Assembly (NCBI GenBank): GCA_009698615.1
Contig: WLPU01000002.1
Span: 62,001-126,000, forward strand
Length of the DNA stretch: 64,000 bases
Source of the DNA: Actinomycetota bacterium
Lineage (GTDB): Bacteria > Actinomycetota > Actinomycetes > Nanopelagicales > Nanopelagicaceae
Direction: 5' to 3'
Positions within the stretch are counted from its first letter, which is position 1; every line of letters starts with the position of its first letter. Of this stretch, positions 8,458 through 19,956 are shown one piece after another. The notes under the pieces were generated by a model, which worked only from the letters and a program-made list of their open reading frames with translations, was not told where the DNA came from and ran no database searches. Both the position numbers and the translations under genes were made by a program.

Positions 8458-8463
8458 ATACTA
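8458..8463 (-). promoter_or_regulatory. Putative -10 box of the HUMPS-ADH-SDR-isomerase operon
   Basis: TAGTAT (TANNNT) lies seven bases upstream of the ATG at 8450 on the minus strand. No Shine-Dalgarno sequence is seen, so transcription probably starts at the start codon. The 45-base gap to the mycoredoxin-like gene upstream leaves room for this promoter only. Confidence 0.45.
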
Positions 8464-8495
8464 CTTGTTTGGCAGGCGCCTTTAAAGTCTACAAA

Positions 8496-8750
8496 CTAAA
8501 TAATCGAAAGAGCCTTGAGTTTTGCTGACAAATCAATATCTGATGGCTCAGTCATGTGTGTGCCATCAGGAAAGAGGATCACCGGGATCGAACGCATTCC
8601 ACCGTTAATTTCAATAACTTTCTCGGCAGCCTTTTCATCGGCCTCGACATCAATCAGGTTATATTTCACACCAAGTGATTCAAGCAAGCGCTTAGAGCGA
8701 CGGCAATCTCCACACCAATCGGCTGCGTACATTGTGATTTCTTGTGACAT
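8496..8750 (-). CDS. Mycoredoxin-like glutaredoxin
   Basis: An 84-residue thioredoxin-fold protein with a CxxC active site in DWCGDC (Cys13 and Cys16), the cis-Pro motif RSIPVI and the TEPS segment near the C-terminus. The overall pattern resembles actinobacterial mycoredoxin-1, which uses mycothiol instead of glutathione to reduce mixed disulfides, but the usual CGYC is CGDC here. A strong ribosome site GGAGG lies five bases before the ATG. It follows dapB by 10 bases and is probably cotranscribed with it. Cytosolic; no signal peptide. Confidence 0.82.
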   Translation of the reverse strand: MSQEITMYAADWCGDCRRSKRLLESLGVKYNLIDVEADEKAAEKVIEINGGMRSIPVILFPDGTHMTEPSDIDLSAKLKALSII

Positions 8751-8760
8751 ACGGTCCTCC

Positions 8761-10786
<2,026 letters not shown>

Positions 10787-10801
10787 AGCTTGAAGAGTTA
10801 A

Positions 10802-12997
10802 TTACTCAGCAGCTGGAGCATCATCAAGAACCGGAACAAGAGATAACTTGCCCTTGGGATCGATCTCGCCGATCTCTACTTGAATCTTGTCGCCAACTTT
10901 CATGACCTCTTCAAGGTTTTCGATCCGCTTGCCACCGTGCATCTTGCGAATTTGCGAGACGTGGAGCAAGCCATCTTTGCCTGGCATTAGAGAAACGAAA
11001 GCACCGAATGCAGCAAGTTTTACAACGGTACCTAGGTAACGCTCTCCAACTTCTGGCATTTGCGGATTAGCAATGGCGTTGATCTGAGCGCGAGCAGCTT
11101 CTGCCTTTGGCCCATCTGTTGCGCCGATGTAAATCGTTCCGTCATCTTCAATGGAGATCTCGGCGCCAGTTTCATCTTGAATCTGGTTGATGATCTTGCC
11201 CTTAGGCCCGATCACTGCGCCAATCTGATCTACTGGAATCTTGATCGAAATAATGCGAGGAGCAAATGGGCTCATCTCATCTGGAGAATCAATGGCCTCT
11301 GCCATGACATCCAAGATTGCAAGACGCGCTTCTTTCGCTTGGTGGAGTGCGCCAGCAAGAACTGAGGCAGGAATTCCATCGAGCTTTGTATCAAGTTGTA
11401 GCGCGGTCACGAATTCACGAGTACCGGCAACCTTGAAGTCCATATCTCCAAATGCATCTTCTGCACCAAGAATGTCAGTGAGGGCAACATATTCAACTTT
11501 GCCATCGACATCATCAGAAATAAGACCCATTGCAATACCCGCAACTGGCGCACGAAGTGGCACGCCAGCATTAAGAAGCGCCAATGTAGATGCGCATACA
11601 GATCCCATGGAAGTTGATCCATTAGAACCCAGAGCCTCTGACACCTGACGAATTGCGTATGGGAATTCTTCGCGGCTTGGAAGCACGGGCACAAGTGCAC
11701 GTTCTGCCAAGGCTCCGTGTCCAATTTCTCGACGCTTAGGTGTTCCAACACGACCAGTCTCACCGGTTGAATATGGTGGGAAGTTATAGTTGTGCATATA
11801 GCGCTTATGGTTTTCAGGATTCAAAGTATCGAGCTGTTGCTCCATCTTGAGCATGTTCAGAGTTGTGATACCAAGAATCTGAGTCTCGCCACGTTCGAAT
11901 ATTGCAGAACCGTGCACGCGTGGGATCACTTCAACCTCTGCAGAGAGCGGACGAATGTCACGCAATCCACGTCCGTCGATACGAATCTTGTCGCGCAATA
12001 CACGCTGGCGAACTAACTTCTTAGTAAGAGAGCGAAATGCAGCAGAAATCTCTTTCTCGCGGCCTTCGAACTTACCAGCAAGAGACTCCTTGACACCGGC
12101 GCTAATACGATCGGTTTCAGTCTCGCGCTCTTGCTTTCCAGAAATTGTTAGCGCCTTAGCAAGATCCTTGCTTGTGGCATCTGAAACAGCTGTAAAGACA
12201 TCATCTTGGTAATCCAAGAAGATTGGGAATTCGCCAGTTGCCTTTGCGGCAGCTTTGGCCACCTTGGCTTGCGCTTGGCACAGTGCGCGAATAAATACCT
12301 TTGATGCATCAAGGCCTTGCGCAACAACTTCCTCTGTAGGAGTTGGTGCGCCACCCTTGATTAATTCAATGGTGCGAGATGTTGCTTCGGCTTCAACCAT
12401 CATGATTGCAACATCATCGCCACTTACACGACCTGCTACGACCATGTCGAAGACTGCTTCATCCAATTGTGAATGATTTGGGAATGCGACCCACTGGCCC
12501 TTAATCAAAGCGACGCGAACGCCGCCGATTGGACCAGAAAATGGCAATCCAGCTAACTGTGTTGACATAGATGCTGCATTTATTGCAACAACGTCATACA
12601 TATGATCTGGGTTAAGTGCCATAACTGTCACTACAACCTGAACTTCATTACGAAGTCCCTTTACAAATGATGGACGCAACGGACGATCAATCAGACGGCA
12701 AGTAAGGATCGCATCTTCCGATGGACGACCTTCGCGGCGGAAGAACGATCCTGGGATACGTCCAACTGCATACATGCGCTCTTCAACATCCACTGTAAGT
12801 GGAAAGAAGTCGAACTGATCTTTTGGTTGTTTTGAAACTGTTGTTGCTGAGAGCAACATTGTTTCGTCATCCAAGTAAACTGCGGTGCTTCCACCTGCTT
12901 GACGCGCTAGGCGTCCAGTTTCAAAACGTATTTCTCTTTTTCCGAATTTTCCGTTATCAATGATTGCAACGGCAGACGAAATTTCTTGACCCTCCAT
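10802..12997 (-). CDS. pnp: Polyribonucleotide nucleotidyltransferase (PNPase)
   Basis: PNPase degrades RNA 3'-5' by phosphorolysis and can add tails. The 731-residue protein has two RNase PH-like domains (roughly residues 10-150 and 330-550) joined by an alpha-helical linker, then a KH domain ([23 protein letters not shown]) and an S1 domain ([33 protein letters not shown]). The start ATG at 12997 has an AGGAG ribosome site six bases upstream. It follows rpsO after a 146-base leader that can form three hairpins (separate entry), which suggests autoregulation as known for pnp in other bacteria. Confidence 0.97.
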   Translation of the reverse strand: MEGQEISSAVAIIDNGKFGKREIRFETGRLARQAGGSTAVYLDDETMLLSATTVSKQPKDQFDFFPLTVDVEERMYAVGRIPGSFFRREGRPSEDAILTCRLIDRPLRPSFVKGLRNEVQVVVTVMALNPDHMYDVVAINAASMSTQLAGLPFSGPIGGVRVALIKGQWVAFPNHSQLDEAVFDMVVAGRVSGDDVAIMMVEAEATSRTIELIKGGAPTPTEEVVAQGLDASKVFIRALCQAQAKVAKAAAKATGEFPIFLDYQDDVFTAVSDATSKDLAKALTISGKQERETETDRISAGVKESLAGKFEGREKEISAAFRSLTKKLVRQRVLRDKIRIDGRGLRDIRPLSAEVEVIPRVHGSAIFERGETQILGITTLNMLKMEQQLDTLNPENHKRYMHNYNFPPYSTGETGRVGTPKRREIGHGALAERALVPVLPSREEFPYAIRQVSEALGSNGSTSMGSVCASTLALLNAGVPLRAPVAGIAMGLISDDVDGKVEYVALTDILGAEDAFGDMDFKVAGTREFVTALQLDTKLDGIPASVLAGALHQAKEARLAILDVMAEAIDSPDEMSPFAPRIISIKIPVDQIGAVIGPKGKIINQIQDETGAEISIEDDGTIYIGATDGPKAEAARAQINAIANPQMPEVGERYLGTVVKLAAFGAFVSLMPGKDGLLHVSQIRKMHGGKRIENLEEVMKVGDKIQVEIGEIDPKGKLSLVPVLDDAPAAE

Positions 12998-13143
12998 GGG
13001 TCGCTCCTGTTCTCGATTAACTCGAGAGAACTAATGAATCATCGATCGAAGTCAACGGATTTTTTCTTGCAATACATTGGATGTACAACAGACAATCCGT
13101 AAACCACTACCGAGGACCATTTTCTCCCGGTTAATCGTTCTAA
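12998..13143 (-). promoter_or_regulatory. Structured pnp leader (three hairpins)
   Basis: On the minus strand the rpsO-pnp gap contains ACCGGG/CTCGGT (13109-13131), a longer stem ACGGATT/AATCCGT (13055-13061 with 13094-13100) that encloses TACAT/ATGTA, and GTTCTC/GAGAAC (13009-13031) ending just before the AGGAG ribosome site at 13004-13008. None is followed by a T-run, so these are not intrinsic terminators. An actino-pnp RNA motif has been described in 5' leaders of actinobacterial pnp; this could be a member, but I cannot align it here. Confidence 0.55.
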
Positions 13144-13413
13144 TTAACGGCGAATACCGAGTTTTTCGATGATCGCTCTATAACGTTCGATGTTTGTCTT
13201 TGCGAGGTATTGAAGAATTCGGCGACGCTGACCAACTAGTAATAGCAAGCCACGACGGTTGTGGTGGTCGTGCTTGTTCGTCTTGAGATGTTCTGTGATT
13301 TCTTCAATGCGCTTGGAGAGCAAAGCGACCTGAGCTTCAGGGCTTCCCGTGTCAGTAGGTGAAGAACCGTACTGTGCAATGATTTCTTTCTTTGCTGCTG
13401 GCGTTAAGGCCAT
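13144..13413 (-). CDS. rpsO: 30S ribosomal protein S15
   Basis: An 89-residue protein, the normal length for S15, with the family patterns [29 protein letters not shown] and [24 protein letters not shown]15 binds 16S rRNA early in assembly of the small subunit. The start has a good ribosome site, AAGGAG, eight bases upstream. It lies between ribF and pnp as in most bacteria and has its own leader with stem-loops, suggesting S15 feedback control. Confidence 0.97.
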   Translation of the reverse strand: MALTPAAKKEIIAQYGSSPTDTGSPEAQVALLSKRIEEITEHLKTNKHDHHNRRGLLLLVGQRRRILQYLAKTNIERYRAIIEKLGIRR

Positions 13414-13483
13414 GGTGGTACTCCTTCTACTGTGTACGAGGGCTTCCGGTTTACCTCACGGAAACTCGCTGTCTCGTTTAGAC
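13414..13483 (-). promoter_or_regulatory. Structured rpsO leader, candidate S15 autoregulatory RNA
   Basis: The transcribed strand can form GTCT/AGAC (13471-13483) followed by a two-part stem, CGAG/CTCG (13437-13440 with 13465-13468) enclosing TTCCG/CGGAA (13444-13448 with 13459-13463). The AAGGAG ribosome site follows the structure. S15 represses its own mRNA through differently shaped leaders in several bacterial groups; function here is inferred from position and folding only. Confidence 0.45.
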
Positions 13484-13489
13484 GGTCGT

Positions 13490-13495
13490 AGGGTA
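13490..13495 (-). promoter_or_regulatory. Putative -10 box of rpsO
   Basis: TACCCT on the minus strand matches TANNNT and would start transcription near 13483, giving a leader of about 70 bases that contains the stems described for rpsO. No clear -35 hexamer lies at the right distance, so this is weak. Confidence 0.35.
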
Positions 13496-13527
13496 CCAGC
13501 GCACGCTCAATAGAGTGAAATCGGGGC

Positions 13528-14445
13528 TTACTTCGTTAAATCTCGCGCTTGATCACAGTCGATTTTCATCTGTGCCAAGAGTGCATCAAGGCCATCGAAT
13601 TTCACCGTATCGCGCAATCTCCAACCAAAGTCGATAATGGCGTTCTTGTCGTAAAGGTTTAAATCTTTTTGATCTAGTGCATATGCCTCAACTTGGCGAG
13701 AGCGTTCACCTTCAAAAGTGGGATTTGTGCCAATGGAGATTGCGCAGGGCCATCTCTTGCCTTCTACTTCAAGCCAGCCGGCATAAACACCATCACTTGG
13801 TACCGAGTTCCAAGACGTTGAGTAACCCAAATTTGCAGTTGGGTAGCCAATTTCACGTCCTCGTTTTTCACCGTGAACAACTATTCCTTCTAACCGATGT
13901 GGCCTGGAAAGCAATCTCCATGCAGTTTCAACATCACCTTGGGCAACAGCAGCACGAATTCGAGTCGATGAAATAACTCCTCCCTCAAATTCTTGTAGCG
14001 GAACTTCTTCGGCGAAGAAGCCTTGAGCTGCCCCCGATGTCATCAAATCTCCCACCCGACCTGCTGCTTTGTGACCATAACTAAAGTTCTGCCCGACAAC
14101 TACGCCAGATATTTTCAAATACTTCACCAGGACTTCAGAGACAAACTCATCTGGAGACTTGGAGGCAAATTCGCTATCGAACTCGCACACAATCACTGCA
14201 TCTGCGCCATATTTTTTTAAAAGTTCGACCCGGCGTCCTACCGATACAAGCATTGTCGGAGCTTTATCAGGGGCAAAAAACTGCATCGGATGTGGATCAA
14301 ATGTCAGCGCAATTACTCCACGCCCATTGCTTGCCTTTTTTGCATGCGCGAGAATTGCCTGATGTCCCAAGTGGACTCCGTCAAAAATGCCAATCGCTAC
14401 AGTGGCGCCAACAATTTGCTCGCCTCGCCATTGCATCCGATTCAT
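13528..14445 (-). CDS. ribF: Bifunctional riboflavin kinase/FAD synthetase
   Basis: RibF converts riboflavin to FMN and then FAD. The 305-residue protein has the N-terminal nucleotidyltransferase domain with GIFDGVHLGH (about residues 18-27) and GQNFSYGHKAAG, and the C-terminal flavokinase domain with GREIGYPTANLG and the Asn-Pro-Thr-Phe motif (GTNPTFEG). Length matches the family. It lies 16 bases downstream of truB, and upstream of rpsO, a conserved order. FAD made here is needed by ThyX and by the two FAD oxidoreductases in the window. Confidence 0.96.
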   Translation of the reverse strand: MNRMQWRGEQIVGATVAIGIFDGVHLGHQAILAHAKKASNGRGVIALTFDPHPMQFFAPDKAPTMLVSVGRRVELLKKYGADAVIVCEFDSEFASKSPDEFVSEVLVKYLKISGVVVGQNFSYGHKAAGRVGDLMTSGAAQGFFAEEVPLQEFEGGVISSTRIRAAVAQGDVETAWRLLSRPHRLEGIVVHGEKRGREIGYPTANLGYSTSWNSVPSDGVYAGWLEVEGKRWPCAISIGTNPTFEGERSRQVEAYALDQKDLNLYDKNAIIDFGWRLRDTVKFDGLDALLAQMKIDCDQARDLTK

Positions 14446-14461
14446 TTGCTTATTATCTCAT

Positions 14462-15355
14462 CTAGTTCTTGGCCGCAAAGACCGCAATCGGACGGGCGTG
14501 CCCCTCAGAATTCTTCAGAAGCGCAAGAAGTTCACCGTGTCCAATCGCTGCGGTGACATCGTCATTGAAACACGGTGCCAAAATCCTGCCAAATGAGAGA
14601 TCCATCGCTTCTTCTTCACTTACCTGTCGAATTGGAAAGGTAAGTTCTGCTACATCGGTAACACTTAAAGTTACGAATTCTCCTTCTTTAAGTTGATTTA
14701 TTGTGACGCCTCCATTGAGATCAAAGCGGGCCACCCGCGTGCGACGCAAAGCGCTGAGGTGACCACCGATACCAAGTGAATCACCGCAATCACGAGCAAT
14801 AGCCCGAATGAAGGTACCCGCCGAGCAAGTAACTTCTACATCTACTTCTATAGAGGATTCACTCTTTCGAATTCCCAGAATATCTAATTGTGAAATTGTT
14901 ACCGTGCGTGCGGGAAGTTCAAATTCTTCACCAGCGCGCACTCGCGCGTGGGCTCTTTCTCCATCTACTTTGATCGCTGAAACCGAACTTGGGCGCTGAA
15001 AGATTGTTCCTTTCATTGCTCCAAGGGCTGTTGCGATTTGATCATTCGAAATTACATCCACCTGCTCTTTACTTGCCGTAGCGATCACAGCACCTTCTTT
15101 GTCGTCGCTCACAGTACTTTGTCCCAAAACAATCGTTGCGCTATAGGTTTTGTCGCCATCGGTGATGTACTGCAAAAGTCGTGTGCCGTTACCAAATCCC
15201 AAAACGAGGACTCCCGTCGCCATCGGATCTAAAGTGCCCGCATGACCAACTTTGCGAGTACCAAGTGCGCGCCTTGCTATCGCCACAACATCGTGGCTAG
15301 TCATCCCCGGCTCTTTATCGACGACGAGAAAACCGTCAGTTGCTTGGATTGTCAT
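14462..15355 (-). CDS. truB: tRNA pseudouridine(55) synthase
   Basis: TruB makes pseudouridine 55 in the T-loop of tRNAs. The track ORF starts at 15424, but the ATG at 15355 gives MTIQATDGFLVVDKEPGMTSHDVV, the family N-terminus, with 297 residues. The catalytic Asp is in HAGTLDPMATG (Asp43). Signature segments GDKTYSATIVLGQST and CSAGTFIRAIARD are present, and a C-terminal PUA-like region follows. The chosen start overlaps the end of rbfA by 20 bases. The rbfA-truB-ribF order is conserved. Confidence 0.94.
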   Translation of the reverse strand: MTIQATDGFLVVDKEPGMTSHDVVAIARRALGTRKVGHAGTLDPMATGVLVLGFGNGTRLLQYITDGDKTYSATIVLGQSTVSDDKEGAVIATASKEQVDVISNDQIATALGAMKGTIFQRPSSVSAIKVDGERAHARVRAGEEFELPARTVTISQLDILGIRKSESSIEVDVEVTCSAGTFIRAIARDCGDSLGIGGHLSALRRTRVARFDLNGGVTINQLKEGEFVTLSVTDVAELTFPIRQVSEEEAMDLSFGRILAPCFNDDVTAAIGHGELLALLKNSEGHARPIAVFAAKN

Positions 15356-15782
15356 CCACAATTTCGCGAGGTGCCTTGTACGGATCAGCATCTCCTGCAT
15401 AGGTTGCGTTTGCCCGAAGTGCAATCACTTCAGCATCGCGTTGGTGAACAGTTTCAAGTAATGATTCCAAGGCCAGGGCGCTTTCTGGAAGTCCATCTGG
15501 AAAAAATGCAATGGACGGAGTTATCCGCGTTCCTAAATCTTTTCCAACCGCGGAGCGAATTACTCCTTTTGCGCTTTCCAAAGCAGCAGCAGTCGACTCA
15601 CGTTGCGCGTCATCGCCCAACACTGTGTAAAAAACCGATGCATGCTGAAGGTCTCCGGTTACTCGCGTATCTGTAATTGTGACAAACCCGAGGCGAGGAT
15701 CCTTGATCTTCCCCTCGAGAAGGCCTGCCACAACTACTTTGATACGGTCTGCAACCTTTTGAGAACGATGTGATTGGCTCAT
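15336..15782 (-). CDS. rbfA: 30S ribosome-binding factor A
   Basis: RbfA helps maturation of the 16S rRNA 5' end and small-subunit assembly. The 148-residue protein has the KH-like fold pattern RSQKVADRIKVVVAGLLEGKIKDPRLGFVTITDTRVTGDLQHASVFYTV. The C-terminal tail after about residue 120 is acidic and poorly conserved. It follows infB by five bases, in the usual nusA-infB-rbfA-truB order, and overlaps truB. Confidence 0.95.
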   Translation of the reverse strand: MSQSHRSQKVADRIKVVVAGLLEGKIKDPRLGFVTITDTRVTGDLQHASVFYTVLGDDAQRESTAAALESAKGVIRSAVGKDLGTRITPSIAFFPDGLPESALALESLLETVHQRDAEVIALRANATYAGDADPYKAPREIVDDNPSN

Positions 15783-15787
15783 GGCAA

Positions 15788-18547
15788 TTACGCGCGCTTC
15801 TTCTCGCGCATCTCAAATGCCTGAACAATGTCGCCAACTTGAACGTCCTTATAGGTTCCAACACCAATACCGCACTCGAATCCTTCTCGGACTTCAGCTG
15901 CATCGTCCTTGAAGCGCTTGAGTGAATCAATAGTGAATTTCTCTATAAGAACTTCGTCGCCGCGAAGAAGGCGTGCCGTGGCATTTCGGCGAATCACGCC
16001 GTCTTGAACCATGGAGCCCGCAATGTTTCCGAACTTACTAGATTTGAAGATTTCTCGAATCTCGGCATTACCAAGAATTGCTTCTTCGTATTCTGGCTTG
16101 AGCAAGCCCTTAAGGGAAAGCTCGATCTCTTCAATCGCGTTATAGATAACTGAATAGAAGCGAACTTCGACGCCCTCTTGATCGGCAAATATTGCAGTTT
16201 GTGGCTCTGGCGTCACGTTAAAGCCAATCACTACAGCCGTTGATGCAGAGGCCAAAGTAATATCGCTCTTGGTAATTGCGCCTACGCCGCGGTGAATAAC
16301 TCGCAAATCAACTTCGGCTCCAACATCCAACTGCAAGAGTGCGTCTTCGAGTGCTTCAACCGAACCACTAACGTCACCTTTGAGAATGAGATTAAGCGTG
16401 GTGACTTTCGATTGCTCCATGAAGTCTTCGAGTGAAACTTTCTTACGAGCCTTAGCAAGCTGTGCGTTTCGCTCTGCAGCCTGACGCTTCTCAGCAATCT
16501 GACGTGCAGTGCGATCATCGCTAGCAACAAGGAATGTGTCGCCGGCCGCAGGAACGGAAGTGAATCCAAGTACCTGCACTGGCCGAGATGGTCCTGCTGT
16601 TGCAACTGTCTCTCCGTGCTCATCCAACATGGCACGAACGCGCCCGAAGGATCCACCGGCAACAATTGCATCGCCAACTTTGAGTGTTCCGCGTTGCACC
16701 AAGACAGTTGCAACTGGACCGCGTCCACGGTCGAGGTGGGCTTCAATAGCAACACCGCGAGCATCATCTTCAGCTACTGCTTGAAGATCAATTGCGGCAT
16801 CTGCTGTGAGCAAAATCGAATCAATAAGGTCTTTAATACCATCGCCTGATTTTGCAGATACGTTTACGAAGATTGTGTCTCCGCCGTACTCCTCTGCGAT
16901 CAAGTTGTACTCAGTGAGTTGTTGGCGAACCTTGTCTGGGTTTGCGCCTTCCTTATCAATCTTGTTAACCGCAACAACGATTGGCACATCCGCTGCCTGA
17001 GCATGATTGAGCGCTTCTATTGTCTGGGGCATAACACCATCATCGGCAGCAACTACCAAAACGGCGATATCAGTGACTTTGGCACCACGAGCGCGCATAG
17101 CGGTAAAAGCCTCGTGGCCAGGTGTGTCAATAAAGGTAATGGCACGATCGAGACCGTTGTGATTGTGATGAATTTGATAGGCACCAATGTGCTGTGTTAT
17201 TCCGCCTGCTTCAGATTTAACAACCTCTGTTTGGCGAATTGCATCGAGCATTCGAGTCTTACCATGATCGACGTGTCCCATGACAGTCACCACAGGTGGT
17301 CGCGTGACTAGAAGTGAAGGATCAAGTGTTGCAAGTTCGCCATCTAGATTGATGTCGAATGTTTGCAAAAGCTCGCGGTCTTCGTCTTCTGGGCTCACGA
17401 TGTCGATGAGGTAACCAAGCTCGGCACCCAAAAGCGCGAAAGTATCTTCATCTACCGATTGTGTTGCCGTCACCATTTCACCTAAGTGGAACAGAGCTGC
17501 AACTAGTGCTGCTGGATCGGCATTAATCTTGTCAGCGAAATCTGCAAGTGATGCCCCGCGACGCATGCGAATTGGAGTCTTGCCATCGCCGTGAGGGACA
17601 ACGGCTCCACCCAATTGTGGAGCTTGCATATTGTCGAATTCATCACGAAGTGCTTTTCTACTTTTTGGTTTTCTCTTACTTGATTTGCTTGCATTTTTTC
17701 CAAATGCGCCGCCGGTGCTTCCGCGTTGCGGACGACCTGCTCCACCAGGACGACCCGGTGCTCCACCTGGTGCACCCGCACCTGCAGTGGGAGTGCGATA
17801 TGGACTACCTGGTGCGCCAGTTGTAGAAGCACCAGGACCACCTGTACGCGGTGGATAATTTCCAGTACCTGTTCCTTGTGGCGGACGAGATGAAGGTGGT
17901 CGTGCTGCAAAACCTGGACGCACAGAACCTGGACGAGGTCCTGACATTCCTGGACGAGGTCCGCCAGTACTTGAACCTGCAGGACGTTGTGGCGGACGGG
18001 GCATGGATGTTCCCGATGAAAATGGATTATTACCAGCACCAGATGGACGAGGTGCACTTGTTGGACGAGGTGCGGGTGGACGAGGTGAACCAAAAGGATT
18101 ATTTCCAGGGCGAGGCGCAGCCGGTGAAGCAGGACGTTGCGTTGTCCCATCTGTTGGCATGGTCGAATTTGTCGAAGTTGTTGAAGTTGTTGGTGCCAGT
18201 GGTGCAACTGGAGTAACAGGTCTGGCATCAGCGGCAGCCTTTTGTGCTGATGCTTGCTGTGCTAACTCTGGTGAAATCTCAGCGAGTAATTCAACTGCTG
18301 CTTCAGGGGTGAGCTCGGGCTCAGATTTTTTCGAGGCGGCCTTCTTTGCAGCGGCCTTCTTAACCGGCTTCTTCTCCTCGACCGGTTTTACATCTGGATA
18401 TAACTCCAAAAGCTTTCGGACTACGGGTGCTTCAACCGTGGATGATGCAGATCGGACGAATTCGCCCATCTCTTGGAGTTTTGCAAGGACGACCTTGCTC
18501 TCCATACCGAGTTGTTTTGCTAACTCATGTACGCGGACCTTTGACAC
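15788..18547 (-). CDS. infB: Translation initiation factor IF-2
   Basis: The 919-residue GTPase brings fMet-tRNA to the 30S subunit. It opens with an IF2N domain ([28 protein letters not shown]), then a Lys/Ala stretch and a long Pro/Gly/Arg/Ser-rich low-complexity region (about residues 85-295), as in other Actinobacteria. A second IF2N-like segment precedes the G domain: GHVDHGKT at about residue 423, DTPGHEAF, and NKID. Domains II-IV follow. The start is GTG with an AGGAG site four bases upstream. The long plus-strand ORFs opposite the low-complexity part are shadows. Confidence 0.97.
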   Translation of the reverse strand: MSKVRVHELAKQLGMESKVVLAKLQEMGEFVRSASSTVEAPVVRKLLELYPDVKPVEEKKPVKKAAAKKAASKKSEPELTPEAAVELLAEISPELAQQASAQKAAADARPVTPVAPLAPTTSTTSTNSTMPTDGTTQRPASPAAPRPGNNPFGSPRPPAPRPTSAPRPSGAGNNPFSSGTSMPRPPQRPAGSSTGGPRPGMSGPRPGSVRPGFAARPPSSRPPQGTGTGNYPPRTGGPGASTTGAPGSPYRTPTAGAGAPGGAPGRPGGAGRPQRGSTGGAFGKNASKSSKRKPKSRKALRDEFDNMQAPQLGGAVVPHGDGKTPIRMRRGASLADFADKINADPAALVAALFHLGEMVTATQSVDEDTFALLGAELGYLIDIVSPEDEDRELLQTFDINLDGELATLDPSLLVTRPPVVTVMGHVDHGKTRMLDAIRQTEVVKSEAGGITQHIGAYQIHHNHNGLDRAITFIDTPGHEAFTAMRARGAKVTDIAVLVVAADDGVMPQTIEALNHAQAADVPIVVAVNKIDKEGANPDKVRQQLTEYNLIAEEYGGDTIFVNVSAKSGDGIKDLIDSILLTADAAIDLQAVAEDDARGVAIEAHLDRGRGPVATVLVQRGTLKVGDAIVAGGSFGRVRAMLDEHGETVATAGPSRPVQVLGFTSVPAAGDTFLVASDDRTARQIAEKRQAAERNAQLAKARKKVSLEDFMEQSKVTTLNLILKGDVSGSVEALEDALLQLDVGAEVDLRVIHRGVGAITKSDITLASASTAVVIGFNVTPEPQTAIFADQEGVEVRFYSVIYNAIEEIELSLKGLLKPEYEEAILGNAEIREIFKSSKFGNIAGSMVQDGVIRRNATARLLRGDEVLIEKFTIDSLKRFKDDAAEVREGFECGIGVGTYKDVQVGDIVQAFEMREKKRA

Positions 18548-18620
18548 AGTGCTCCTGTCTTGGCCCGCAATTTTTTCAGGATGCGAGCCCTAGTTGTCTA
18601 ACCTCATGATGTGTACGAGC

Positions 18621-18899
18621 TCATTTGAGTTTCATATCTTTCGCATCCATTTCGTTTGTCACTTCGTTGATAAAGTGAATTAATTCCTTTACATCTAATG
18701 AACCGTCATGTCGAAATGCTCGACCTAACGCTCCATGTTCTACAGCCGATACTGCACATCTGCGGTGTACCCATGCGCCTCGGCCAGAGGCGGTGCGATC
18801 AGGATCGGGAAGAATTCTTCCTTCAACACAAACCACGCGAAGTAACTCCGATGGATTCTCACGTTTTCGACAACCTATGCAACTCCGTATGGGGTTCAT
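18621..18899 (-). CDS. ylxR: YlxR-family RNA-binding protein (DUF448)
   Basis: A 92-residue basic protein with the family signature RSCIGCRKRENPSELLRVVC, then the D-x-D-x-T-A-S-G-R-G-A-W-V pattern (LPDPDRTASGRGAWVHRRC). YlxR lies between nusA and infB in Gram-positive bacteria, as here. The Bacillus protein binds RNase P and has been called RnpM; whether that applies to Actinobacteria is not shown. Gaps of about 70 bases flank it on both sides. Confidence 0.9.
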   Translation of the reverse strand: MNPIRSCIGCRKRENPSELLRVVCVEGRILPDPDRTASGRGAWVHRRCAVSAVEHGALGRAFRHDGSLDVKELIHFINEVTNEMDAKDMKLK

Positions 18900-18969
18900 G
18901 GCGCCTCACCGCTCAAATTCAACAGTGCAAACCTTACCTGTCTTGCCCCGAAAACCCCTAAAAACGCGC

Positions 18970-19956
18970 TTACTCCTGCGTCGATGGAACGCTCGGAGCA
19001 TCGGAGTGGATATCGATGCGCCATCCGGTCAGACGCGCAGCAAGTCGCGCATTCTGCCCATCTTTACCGATAGCTAAAGAAAGTTGATAGTCAGGCACAG
19101 TTACTTTTGCAGAGCGAGTCATGAGATCAACGATTTCGACTTTTTCAACTCGCGCAGGTGCAAGTGCGTGTCCGACAAAAACTGCAGGGTCTTCAGACCA
19201 ATCGACGATGTCAATCTTTTCACCGTGAAGTTCATCCATCACTGCCCGTGCACGCGCTCCCATCGGACCGATGAGCGAACCTTTAGGACTCACGCCAGCA
19301 CGGTGAGTACGTACGGCAATCTTTGTGCGGTGGCCCGCCTCGCGAGCAACAGCCATGATTTCAACAATTCGATCAGTGATCTCTGGAACTTCAAGTGCAA
19401 ATAGCTGCTTCACGAGTGCAGGATGACTCCGCGAGAGTGTTACCTCTGGCCCTTTAAGTCCTTGCTTTACATCCACAACGAAGCACTTGATGCGCTCACC
19501 ATGGGCAAATACTTCACCAGGGACTTGCTCTTGATGCGGAACTTTTCCTTCGACACGACCAAGATTGACATAGATCATTCGAGGATCACGACCCTGTTGC
19601 ACAACTCCCGAAACTACATCGCCAACAGATGCGGTGAACTCCCCTACGATGGAAGCATCATTTTGCTCTCGCATTTTCATCTTAATTACTTGCCTAGCTG
19701 TAGAAGTTGCAATTCGAGTAAAGCCGGCAGGTTCGTCCACAATCTCATCGATCTTGGAGCCATCCTCTCCGAATACTGGGACCATAATTTTGATTTCGCC
19801 AGATTCGCGATCAAGCTGAGCGGTCGCATTTCTCTTGGCTTCATCGGTTTGTGAATACGCAGTCAAGACTGCCGCCTCAATAGCACCGATCAATCGTTCT
19901 AATGGTATTTCCCGCTCAATGGTGAGGGAGGCAAGGAGTTTCATGTCTACATGCAT
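18970..19956 (-). CDS. nusA: Transcription termination/antitermination factor NusA
   Basis: The 328-residue protein has the N-terminal RNA-polymerase-binding domain, an S1 domain (about residues 110-180, GDVVSGVVQQGRDPRMIYVNLGRVEG) and two KH domains (HRTKIAVRTHRAGVSPKGSLIGPMGARARAVMDEL and LSLAIGKDGQNARLAARLTGWRIDI). There is no extra C-terminal repeat domain, as usual in Actinobacteria. The ATG overlaps the rimP stop (TAATG); a second ATG four codons later (MKLLASL) would match the family start equally well. Confidence 0.96.
   Translation of the reverse strand: MHVDMKLLASLTIEREIPLERLIGAIEAAVLTAYSQTDEAKRNATAQLDRESGEIKIMVPVFGEDGSKIDEIVDEPAGFTRIATSTARQVIKMKMREQNDASIVGEFTASVGDVVSGVVQQGRDPRMIYVNLGRVEGKVPHQEQVPGEVFAHGERIKCFVVDVKQGLKGPEVTLSRSHPALVKQLFALEVPEITDRIVEIMAVAREAGHRTKIAVRTHRAGVSPKGSLIGPMGARARAVMDELHGEKIDIVDWSEDPAVFVGHALAPARVEKVEIVDLMTRSAKVTVPDYQLSLAIGKDGQNARLAARLTGWRIDIHSDAPSVPSTQE

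Noticed and set aside
13109-13131. Hairpin after rpsO as an intrinsic terminator
   Set aside because: Only a 6-bp stem with a G-U pair and no T-run after it.
17503-18228. Long ORFs in other frames and on the opposite strand over the infB N-terminal region (for example 17503-18228, 18003-18593)
   Set aside because: They are by-products of the Pro/Gly/Arg-rich low-complexity coding of infB; they have no ribosome site, no family similarity and overlap a certain gene.
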